From assembly GCA_002286855.1 (NCBI GenBank), contig NRSV01000138.1, positions 1-35,095 on the forward strand: 35,095 nucleotides of DNA. Reading direction: 5' to 3'. The translations under genes and the position numbers were made by a program. Every line of letters starts with the position of its first letter. The first letter of the stretch is position 1. Shown here one piece after another: positions 18,125 to 26,512 of this stretch. The notes beneath the pieces are model-generated. The model was given only the letters and a program-made list of their open reading frames with translations. It ran no database searches and was not told the DNA's origin. This stretch comes from Bipolaris cookei. Its lineage: Eukaryota; Ascomycota; Dothideomycetes; Pleosporales; Pleosporaceae.

Positions 18125-19054
18125 TCACGTGCGAAGTGGTTCGCAGTCAGGTATCCATATCCGGTCTCTAAATCGCAACAAGTATCTCTCGTCCAGAGTG
18201 CATTCTGCTATGCTCACTGACTTCTCCTTCTGCAGTTTAGTAGGGAGGTTCCGCTCCTTGTTTGCTACCAGCGTAGTGAGCTCCTGATAAAGCTCATCCT
18301 CTTGGCGGCTTCGGAACCACAGATTTTGCATGTCCTGGTCCTCAAACATGCGTATCTCCTTTGTGGAGTCAATCTCCTCGGACGATAGGGACCGGATTTG
18401 GACACTTCGCAAGTGCTTACTCTGAAAGAGACGGATAAATCGAGACCGTAGTCGTTCATCCTCATAGTTGGCGGGTAGGTCTTGTTCTCGTCGTGACAAG
18501 GCGTCGGGTTTCCCCATAGTCTTTCCAGGTTTCCATTCCAGAGAGAAGTCAAATCGTGAGAGGAATTCTGACCAACGTACTTGTCTTTCAGATAGCTGTC
18601 GTTCGCGGTAGAAGTATTGGAGGTTCTTATGGTCCGTCAGCACTGTGAACTTCCTAACCATATGTAGTTCCGGAGCCCATGCTTCCAAGCAACGAACAAT
18701 AGCTAGAAGCTCCTTATCATGAATCGGGTAATTAGCCTCTGTTGGTGAATGCTTCTTTGAGTAGTAAGCAATAGGTTGCCAGTTATCATTCTTGTCTTTC
18801 TGCAGTAACAGGCCGCCTGTTGCATGTCCTGAGGAGTCGGCTTCTACCAAGGTGTCCTTTTCTGGATCGAAATGGCCGAGTATTGGTGCTGTAATGAGGA
18901 GTTCCTTGATCGTTTCAAATGCTTGGTTGCAGGCCTCGTCCCAATGAAAAACCATCCCTTTCTTTGTTAGGTCAATGAGCGGTTTAGCAATGTCTGAGAA
19001 GTTCGGTATAAAGACTCGGTAGAAGTTGGCAAAACCGATAAACGCTCGGGTGGC
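18125..19054 (-). pseudogene. Gypsy-1 RT thumb and RNase H, truncated at a suspect join
   Basis: Minus strand. The frame begins at the ambiguous base with ATRAFIGFANFYRVFIPNFS and continues through VEADSSGHATGGLL (RNase H), IAYYSKKHSPTEANYP, HDKELLAIV, VLTDHKNLQYF and ERQVRWSEFLSRFDF. A linker to integrase follows, ending in TGA 18125-18127. RT palm and fingers are absent on this side but present in 21333-22985, where the same 249 bp (18806-19054) recur at 21333-21581. Confidence 0.9.
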
Positions 19055-19055
19055 N
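19055..19055. other. Ambiguous base at a probable false join between two gypsy elements
   Basis: The N marks the exact point where minus-strand gypsy-1 sequence stops and plus-strand gypsy-2 RNase H sequence starts. Gypsy-1 resumes at 21333 with 249 bp already present to the left of the N, and gypsy-2 has no 5' half. Confidence 0.65.
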
Positions 19056-21017
19056 GTAGAGAAATTCACGGTAATCACTGATCACAAGAATCTTGAGTAC
19101 TTCATGAAACCACAAATGTTGAACGAAAGACAAGTCCGATGGTCGCTCATCTTGGGCAGGTACAATATGGAAATTCTCTACAGGCCAGGCAAGCAAAACA
19201 TTCGAGCAGACACACTATCTCGACGGGAGCAGGACATGCCTGCAGATGTCAAGGATGAGAGACTGCAGAAGAGACTGATCCAGGTCCTAAAGCCTACCGC
19301 GTCATGTTACGAAGAAGTGGAAGAAAAGGACCTGATCGTTATGTCTGCAAGACTGCGCGCGCTACCAGCTGACACCCGAAGACACGACAACGAAGAAGTG
19401 CAGTACGAGCATGATATCGAGAGTCTCTGGGGGCAAGCACTGGATAACGATCATACGTACCAGGAAGCCCGGCAAGCAGTGGCAAGTCAGCAACGGCGAT
19501 TTCCTATCGCACTCCAGATCAAGTGCTCAATTGCTGAATGCAAAGTCGAAAACCAGATGTTGTACTACCGAGACCGGAAATGGGTACCTAACCACGAACC
19601 GCTGCGAACGTCCATCATCGAGCAGGTCCACACATCTGTTGTTACAGGCCATCCCGGCAGAGAAATCACGTACAAGATGATTGCAAGAGACTTTTTCTGG
19701 CCTGGAATGTCTAATGATATTCGACGATACATACGGAACTGCGATACATGCGGGAGGACAAAACCATGGAGGGAAGGTCTCCAGGGCCTACTAAAACCTC
19801 TTCCGGTACCTGAGCAAATCTGGAAAGAAATCTCGATTGACTTCATCGACGGGTTACCAGAGAGTCAAGGTAAAACGAGCCTGATGGTCGTCACCGACCG
19901 CCTTAGCAAAGATGTAGTATTCGTGCCGCTAGCGAACACGGAAACGGAAACAGTGGTACAGGCTTTCATTACGTACGTGGTTGCATACCACTGGATTCCC
20001 GATGCAATCACGTCAGACCGAGGTACTCAGTTCGTTAGTGTCCTCTGGCGAAGACTTTGCGAAATCCTCCGCATTAACCGACGATTATCCACGGCTTTTC
20101 ACCCTCAAACTGATGGATCTACAGAGCGTATGAACAGCACTTGGGAAACGTACATGAAGGCGTTTGTAAACTGGTCCCAACACGACTGGGCATCGCTATG
20201 TCCACTCGCGCAGATCGCGATACGAGGAAGAGAGGCAACGTCAACAAAGGTATCCCCCTTCTTTCTTCAGCATGGCTACAATATCGACCCGTTACAATTG
20301 GAAGTCCCCACTGGTACCAATAGACGAAGGTATCCTGCTTACGGACGATCTGATCAAGAAAAAGCCGAATCTATTGTCACGAAACTACGTCATCTGCTAG
20401 AACTAGCACAAGCGTCCATGGCACATGCACAGCAAGAACAAGAACGGCAAGCAAATAGATACCGTCAGGAGGCCCCACAGCTACACGTTGGCGACAAAGT
20501 ATGGTTGAAGTTAGGCAAACAGTTTGCTACTGGCCGGAAATCTAGAAAACTTGACTGGAGGAGCGCAAAGTACACAGTGATTGAGGTAATCGATACCCAC
20601 ACGGTTCGACTCAACACGCCTCCAGGCCCTCACAACACGTTCCACGTTGACCGGCTCCGATTAGCATCAACGGATCCCTTACCAAGCCAATCAAGAGACG
20701 ATGACCAACCACTACCAATTCAGGTAGATACCGACGGCGCAGATATGTGGGAAATTGAGGACATCCTAGCAGAGGTAAGTCGACGACGAGGACGAGGAGT
20801 TAAATGGTGGTACGAAGTGAAATGGAAGGGCTACCATCTCCCAACGATGGAGCCTATAGAGAACCTTGCAAACACAGAAGCGAAGATTCGATGGGAACAG
20901 TTTACAAGACCTTATCGAGATCCCGATACAAAAACGCTTCCTGCAGGGTTCCGAAGGGGCTCGAATGAACTCCATCCTGACGCTCCTGGAGAGGAGGAGG
21001 GTAATGTGATAGGCTAG
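19056..21017 (+). pseudogene. Gypsy-2 pol, 3' part: RNase H, integrase, chromodomain
   Basis: Plus strand, open from the join to TAG 21015-21017, about 650 codons. Parts in order: RNase H end (FTVITDHKNLEYF, ERQVRWSLILGRYN), zinc-binding domain (HTSVVTGHPGR, CDTCG), integrase core (SIDFIDGLP, TSDRGTQF, TERMNSTWE), GPY-like region (KLDWRSAKYTVIEV) and a chromodomain (WWYEVKWKGYHLPTMEPIENL). The usual aromatic of TWEP in the chromodomain is methionine here, which may weaken chromatin binding. The frame extends four codons into the 3' LTR. No internal stop is seen. Gag, protease and most of RT are absent to the left of 19056. Confidence 0.9.
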
Positions 21018-21332
21018 AGCCTAGTTGGTGTGTTGTACCTCGATGGAATCTCGGCCTGCTCCTAAAATCCGGATGCCACCTAGAGCTCCGAGTCTCGCCG
21101 AGACTCGGTGCGCTCTGACCGACAACCGGAGCGACTAGGTCTTATCGACTCGATTGTGCAGGGGCAGCTAGCACTGTATATAGATAGCTACGTAGCTCAG
21201 AAGCTCAGTTCTCTATCGAATACAATCTTGTTACCAGGCATCGGCAACCTTTGCGCAGCCTCTCACAGCTCAGTTCTCTATCGAATACAATCTTGTTACC
21301 AGGCATCGGCAACCTTTGCGCAGCCTCTCACA
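21005..21332 (+). repeat. 3' LTR of gypsy-2 with a duplicated 65-bp end
   Basis: The LTR begins TGTGATAGGCTAGAGCC after a purine tract (GGAGAGGAGGAGGGTAA). By comparison with the solo copy at 29903-30165, its normal end is TCTCACA at 21267, giving 263 bp. The last 65 bp (21203-21267) are then repeated directly at 21268-21332. The palindrome CCGAGTCTCGCCGAGACTCGG lies inside, split as CCGAGTCTCG / CGAGACTCGG. The LTR is followed by TAACA (21333-21337), a candidate target duplication. Confidence 0.9.
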
Positions 21333-22985
21333 TAACAGGCCGCCTGTTGCATGTCCTGAGGAGTCGGCTTCTACCAAGGTGTCCTTTTCTAGATCAAAAT
21401 AACCGAGTATTAGTGCTGTAATGAGGAGTTCCTTAATCGTTTCAAATGCTTGGTTGCAGGCCTCGTCCCAATGAAAAACCATCCCTTTCTTTGTTAGGTC
21501 AATGAGCGGTTTAGCAATGTCTGAGAAGTTCGGTATAAAGACTCGGTAGAAGTTGGCAAAACCGATAAACGCTCGGGTGGCCTTGATTGACGTTGGTGTA
21601 GCCCACTCGCGGATCGCGATAATCTTTTCGGGATCAACTCGAATGCCCACTTCTGCTTCCACGATGTACCCGAGGTATTTGACTCGTTTAGTCTCAAATT
21701 CGCACTTGTCGATATCAATCTGTAGTCCAGCGTCTAAGAGGCGTTGAAGAACCTTTCCAACCTTTTTCCTATGGTCCTGAAGCGATCCTGACGAGTAGAT
21801 CAAGATATCGTCAACATAGGCTGAAACAAAGTCGTCAAGGTAATCCTGCAGGACACCATTAATGTAGCGTTGAAATGCAGCTGGTGCTCCTGTTAGTCCG
21901 AAGGGCACAACCCGCCATTCGAATAGGCCGTATCTTGTTCGGAAAGCTGTCTTCCATTCCTCTCCTTTGGCCACACGGATCTTGTGAAAGGCTGCGATGA
22001 CGTCGAGTTTAGTAAACCATTTAGCTTTGGCCACGTTTCTCAGTGTTTCTGTGAATAGAGGCAGAGGGTAACGGTCCTTTCTGGTAATGCTGTTCAAGCC
22101 TCGGTAGTCAACGCAAAATCGTATCCCCCCTCCTGGCTTTTTAATCATTAGGACGGGCGCGGCTGCAGGAGAGTTACTAGCTCGGATAAAGTCCTTGTCT
22201 AACAGCTCGGTGAGAGTTTTCCTAAGCACTAGTAACTCTTCTCGGCCCATGCCATAGAGCGGACCCCATGGGATGGTCTTCTCGTTTCCGTCTTGATCCT
22301 TTTCCATCTCAATGTGGAGATCAACGCCTTTACGATGCGGGGGAAGTTTCTCGGCTAGGAAATGATCGAAGGCCTTCAACCATTGGTGATACTGGGGTGG
22401 GAGCTTCGTCTTCGGATCGGATCGCTGGCGCGGTTTCAAAGCTTTCTCAATGTCGGCGATGGAAACAGCGAATAGCCTAGTGTCGAGTCCAATACCGTCT
22501 CCTTTGTTGTTCCTACGGCTTCTTCTCACCTCGGCCATGAATGCAGAAGCCATCAACTGAGTAACTTTCATTGGCGGTGGCTTGTATGACGTTTTCTTGC
22601 GGTTCCATACGCGGATGTTCGATACACCGATATCCAAGCAACCCTGTTTGGCCGAAATCGTGACGTCAGCATCCTCTAACCAGGGTTTTCCTAGAATCAC
22701 GTCGTAAGTCAGGCCCGGTACAACGTAGAAGAAGATGCGTTTCTGCTGATGGCCGTCTATGTCTATGGATGCGTAAGTAACTGTATCTATGACAGTGCTT
22801 GGCTCAGCGTTCTTCCCAGCTGCTTCTTCCAGTTGACGCGGGGCTATCTTCATTGATGGCAGTCTCAGAGATCGAAAGAGTTGTTCGTTCATGGCTGAAT
22901 AGCAAAGGCAACCTGAGTCAACAAGTCCAGTGACAAAGTCAGTTGCATTGAGTCTAACGTCCACTACAAAGGGGTCGCTATCCAT
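21333..22985 (-). pseudogene. Gypsy-1 protease and reverse transcriptase, cut by gypsy-2 LTR
   Basis: Minus strand, ATG at 22985 but in the same frame as the upstream gag. It starts with a retropepsin-like domain (GLVDSGCLCYSAMN, YDVILGKPWLEDADV). The reverse transcriptase follows: PVLMIKKPGGGIRFCVDYRG, RYPLPLFTETL, FTKLDVIAAFHKIRV and AYVDDILIYS with the catalytic YVDD, then the thumb (VKYLGYIVEAEVGIRV) and FIGFANFYRVF. The frame is open until it meets the gypsy-2 LTR at 21332. The last 249 bp duplicate 18806-19054 with six differences, all G to A on the plus strand. Confidence 0.92.
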
Positions 22986-23033
22986 CTTTTGCTTTCCAGT
23001 CTCCTTCCATTCTTCCTGAGCTGCCGCGTGTTC

Positions 23034-24203
23034 CTATTGCTCAGCCTCGAAGTCTTCTGCATCTTCTTCTTCTACAGCTGCCTTGGTAACCACAGTACTC
23101 TTTGCTGTCTTGATGCTAGTGTGAGTTGGTCGTAGAGCGGCTGCCAGCGGGCATGTAGCTATTCGGCAATTGCTGCGGCCGCATCGGAGACAGCGTCGTT
23201 CCTGGCGTCGAGCATCGATTTCCTCTTGGTTGACCCATTTCGCTCGTTTTCCCAGAAGCTCTCGGTCCTCGGGACGCCTAGATGGGTATCCGTTTGTGTT
23301 GGTCTTGCCGCGGAGGCCGACTGCGTTCACTTGGGTAGTTGTGGGCTGCGTAGGTTCCCACTCCATCATGTCTTCAGGGGAAACCGCTGTGAAAGTGCCG
23401 TTGTTCGATTTCGCTGGTGGTTCATAGGTTTGTGCAATTTCAGCAGTCCGGTTATTGTAACGGCGGGTGGTTTTTGTCCATTGGCCGAACAACTCCATGT
23501 CGTTGCTGAGATCTACACACTTCTGAGCGAACCCTGCGTACGTGCTTGTTTCAGTTCCCGATGTGCCGACAAGCCTATCCTTTATCCTACTACTCAATGC
23601 ATTCCGTAAGTAAGATATCTTCGCATGCTCAGGCCAGCTTTCTGCGTCGGCGTTGGCCATCTCTTTCTCGAACCGTGGGTAGAAGAAAATGAACGTCTCG
23701 TCCTCCTTCTGACGCATTGAGTAGAGGTTCTGAATGGCTTTCTCCTTCCGGTTTCGTTCGCCATATAGGAGTTCAAGGCGTTCAAGCAGCTTGAAAGGGT
23801 TTGGCGACTGTTCTTTAATCTGCATCTCGTAGTATGTGGTAATGTTTGTTTTCGCTGCCCCGTCAAGGCGCATGTAGATGTAGCGTAGCTGAGCTTTTAG
23901 GCTACCAATAGCGTGCGCGTCTTCTTCAATCTTACCCTCCATCTCTAACTTCCATCCTCGCCATTGTGATTTGTTTCCACCAAACGTAGGCGGGTGGGGT
24001 AAGCTGTGCCGCGGCTTTGAGGCTACAGGCACAGATACGTTCGGAGTTTCGGAGGTTGGCGTTGGATCAGTGGTGGCGTGCAATGGTGCTCCCAACCTCT
24101 CTATCCTGGTGCTCATGTCTTCAAGTCTCTGTATCAGCTGCTGCAGCAGCAGCTGGTTCGAATCGTCCGTCGTCATGGTGGTGTTCTCGGAGGAGCTCGT
24201 CAT
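23034..24203 (-). CDS. Gypsy-1 Gag (capsid and nucleocapsid)
   Basis: A 389-residue frame from ATG 24203 on the minus strand, 55 nt inside the 5' LTR. It has a Gln/Leu-rich N-terminal coiled coil (NQLLLQQLIQRLEDMSTRIE), then the capsid-type region (FGGNKSQWRGWKLEMEGKI, LLYGERNRKEKAIQNLYSMR, FEKEMANADAESWPEHAK). The basic nucleocapsid carries CLRCGRSNCRIATC, where the histidine of a CCHC knuckle is replaced by cysteine at the same spacing. It ends at TAG 23034-23036. The frame continues without a shift to protease and RT, so this may be one gag-pol frame interrupted by a single amber codon. Confidence 0.9.
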   Translation of the reverse strand: MTSSSENTTMTTDDSNQLLLQQLIQRLEDMSTRIERLGAPLHATTDPTPTSETPNVSVPVASKPRHSLPHPPTFGGNKSQWRGWKLEMEGKIEEDAHAIGSLKAQLRYIYMRLDGAAKTNITTYYEMQIKEQSPNPFKLLERLELLYGERNRKEKAIQNLYSMRQKEDETFIFFYPRFEKEMANADAESWPEHAKISYLRNALSSRIKDRLVGTSGTETSTYAGFAQKCVDLSNDMELFGQWTKTTRRYNNRTAEIAQTYEPPAKSNNGTFTAVSPEDMMEWEPTQPTTTQVNAVGLRGKTNTNGYPSRRPEDRELLGKRAKWVNQEEIDARRQERRCLRCGRSNCRIATCPLAAALRPTHTSIKTAKSTVVTKAAVEEEDAEDFEAEQ

Positions 24204-24246
24204 AACGATGTTTTGGGTTGCTGCGATAATCTACGTGTTCTTCGTG

Positions 24247-24258
24247 ATCTTGACTGTA
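24247..24258 (-). promoter_or_regulatory. Self-complementary primer binding site of gypsy-1
   Basis: Directly next to the 5' LTR, the element strand reads TACAGTCAAGAT. This is the exact complement of ATCTTGACTGTA inside the LTR (24310-24321). This is the arrangement of self-priming Tf1/sushi-type elements, where the 5' end of the RNA folds back to prime reverse transcription. An AAAATAG TATA-like sequence lies about 40 nt upstream of the LTR segment. I noticed no match to a tRNA end. Confidence 0.75.
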
Positions 24259-24446
24259 TGTGAACGGTCTGTAGGAACTGTATTCCAGCTACCTAGTCCA
24301 GATGCTATTTACAGTCAAGATGAAGAAAGAAGGTAAGACGCGAGCGGGGAGCCTATTTTGTTTGGGTTGGCGCACGGCCCTTACCTTGCCAGAGACGCGA
24401 CTAGGCTAGCAGCCTAGTCATGTGACTCAGGGCTCAGCCCGTTACA
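24259..24446 (-). repeat. 5' LTR of gypsy-1 (188 bp)
   Basis: Nearly identical to 16635-16822. I noticed one difference, C here and T there, in CTAGTCCAGATG against CTAGTCTAGATG. The outer flank is GTTAA (24447-24451), in LINE sequence, and does not match GTTTG beside the 3' LTR. Confidence 0.93.
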
Positions 24447-25488
24447 GTTAATTTGCTTTAGGAGGAACTCTCCTGAGTATCCTTCGGTGGTTGTAAGGAT
24501 AAGGTTGTTTCTTTTGCTCGTTGCTACTTGCTGGATTACTGGACCAGCAATACCTACCTTTTGGAAGGCTTGGTTGATTTTGTTTCTTTCTAGTAGAGGA
24601 CTAATAGTTTGGCCCCCTTCTAGCGTAACTAGCGTCTGGTAGTAGGACGCTGGTTTTTTGGCTTGTTGTGCTGGCTTCCTCCTTGGCTGAACCGTCGTCC
24701 ATGCTTGGTTTGCGTTATTTGCTGCAATTGCAGCATAAGAGGTTTGGGCTGGTTTTTGAGCTAGTTGCGTAGCTGTTGGTTGTGCCTTGTTTGAAGCTAG
24801 ATTAGTAGCTTGTTTCAGCGTCTTTGTGGCTTGTTGGGAGGCGTTTGCAAGCGTGGCTGAGTGGTAAGCTAGCTTTGCAGATAGCTTTTCGGTGATCTGG
24901 TTAGCTACTCGTCCAGTCTCTGTATAGTCTCTATAGACGTCTAGTAGCTGTAACGGGCTGAGCCCTGAGTCACATGACTAGGCTGCTAGCCTAGTCGCGT
25001 CTCTGGCAAGGTAAGGGCCGTGCGCCAACCCAAACAAAATAGGCTCCCCGCTCGCGTCTTACCTTCTTTCTTCATCTTGACTGTAAATAGCATCTGGACT
25101 AGGTAGCTGGAATACAGTTCCTACAGACCGTTCACAGTAGCTCTAGTAGCTTGTTTTGGGCAACGTGAGAGTCTGCCATTATAGAGGCCTGAAGTATAAG
25201 GTCCCTAGCCCACTGGATTGCTTGTTGTGCGCTCTTAGCTGTTGGCTTTTGGCTTTGGCTTGGGAATAGGGCTCGGATTGGCTGGTTTAATTCTGGTGAG
25301 AAGTTGGCTTGGCGTTTGTTTGGTGGTGGTATAGGTAGCTCGAATAATCTAGCTTGGCTGGCTGGTTGGGTTGGCGTGGCTGGTAGGGACTCTACGTCCA
25401 TTTCTCTATCGATTTGAGCCCCTGGACCTAGGCTTTCCTGTCTTTTTTCTTGAGTATTAACTCCTATAGTGTCCCTTTCGGGCGGCAT
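24447..25488 (-). pseudogene. LINE ORF1 (gag-like) fragment, split by a solo LTR
   Basis: Minus strand from ATG 25488. About 283 codons are open once the 188-bp LTR (24949-25136) and one GTAGC duplication are removed. The product is Gln/Ala/Lys-rich with a helical region (AIQWARDLILQASIMADSHV, then VYRDYTETGRVANQITEKLS). A PRRKPAQQAKKPA basic linker and NKINQAFQKVGIAG follow, resembling ORF1 gag-like proteins of fungal Tad-type LINEs. It is cut at 24447 by the gypsy-1 LTR before any zinc knuckle. ORF2 (endonuclease, RT) is not in the window. The family call is by general resemblance only. Confidence 0.6.
24949..25136 (+). repeat. Solo LTR of the gypsy-1 family, target duplication GTAGC
   Basis: 188 bp starting TGTAACGGGCTGAGC and ending CCGTTCACA. 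GTAGC occurs directly on both sides (24944-24948 and 25137-25141). No internal element sequence is present, so it is the product of LTR-LTR recombination. It sits inside LINE ORF1 in plus orientation. Confidence 0.95.
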
Positions 25489-25494
25489 TGTCAC

Positions 25495-25711
25495 TAAGCT
25501 CTCACTAAGCTCTTTCTTAGTAAGCAGCTAGGTAGTCTGTGCGTTTTGTTTTCGTGAGTGGGACGTGTTCGAATTGGCTGCTTTGCCAGCTTCTATCTCT
25601 ATAGCGCGTGGGCTGCACGGCGTCGCACAAGTTATAATCGATTTCTTAGGGTGGGTTTGTATATATTGAGCTAAAATTACACCTATTCTGAAAAACTCGA
25701 AGTTGGTGTTG
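25495..25711. other. Spacer upstream of LINE ORF1, no gene seen
   Basis: About 215 bp, possibly the LINE 5' leader followed by unrelated AT-rich sequence. A short ACTAAGCTCT duplication lies near 25494-25513. Nothing else is supported. Confidence 0.35.
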
Positions 25712-25737
25712 AATCGCTCCGTGTAGCTACCTTAATA

Positions 25738-26068
25738 TGTAACGGTTCTGTTCACCATCGGTCACCGAGTCGGGTACCGAGCTCGGTCACCGGCCTGAGA
25801 TCCCTGTCGTTCACCAAGCCTAGAACCTCGTCGGGCACCGAGGTCCAACCGAACCAACTACGCACCTAGTCGTATCTGCCAGCACCAGCAGGTATAAGAA
25901 CCAGGCGCCCCGTAGATAGTACTCGATAGATTTTCGATATCCTTCCGTACCAGACCTATAGGTGTCTGCTCCTATCAAGGCTCTTCTGTTGTCCCACGCA
26001 CTCCCATATGCCTCTGAGTGACACTATCTGCCGATACTGATTTGAGTAGTCTTGCCTGTGTCGTTACA
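25738..26068. repeat. Solo LTR, 331 bp, target duplication TAATA
   Basis: Ends TGTAACG and CGTTACA are inverted. TAATA flanks both sides (25733-25737 and 26069-26073). The opposite MITE arm has the empty site CTTAATACAAT. A TATA-like GGTATAAGAACC lies inside (plus-strand reading). It is a different family from the other LTRs here. Confidence 0.93.
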
Positions 26069-26287
26069 TAATACAATTAACTTTTGAACCCCCATAATTG
26101 AAAACCCATCAAATCTGACACGACTCCTATCGGGCTTCGCACACAACTACAACGCGCCCACCGCGCCAAAAAGGCTCATACAAGATAACCGCCGCCGTTT
26201 GTACTGTGATGGGTTACCTAGCCCGTCACACTACCTCTCTCTTAATATAAGTATTACTCTCAGATTTGATGGGTTTTCAATTATGGG

Positions 26288-26512
26288 TGTCACGGTAACC
26301 ACCGGGTTACCATAACACCTGGATTCTGCTGCTGATTGGCTGAGTGCTACCGAGGTACTACACGTACGCTAGCCACCCATGATATATATTCTGTTGACGA
26401 ATTTCTGTTCTGATTCCTTACGCAACGTCTTGAGTCTTCACAGATAGTGTACGTAGCAATTCACCAACGCTTCCCAAAGCTTTTGGATTCGTGCTCCTAG
26501 CATCTTGTGACA
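26288..26512. repeat. Solo LTR, 225 bp, target duplication ATGGG
   Basis: Ends TGTCAC and GTGACA are inverted. ATGGG lies on both sides (26283-26287 and 26513-26517). The left MITE arm shows the empty site as CCCCCATAATTG. No coding sequence inside. Confidence 0.92.
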
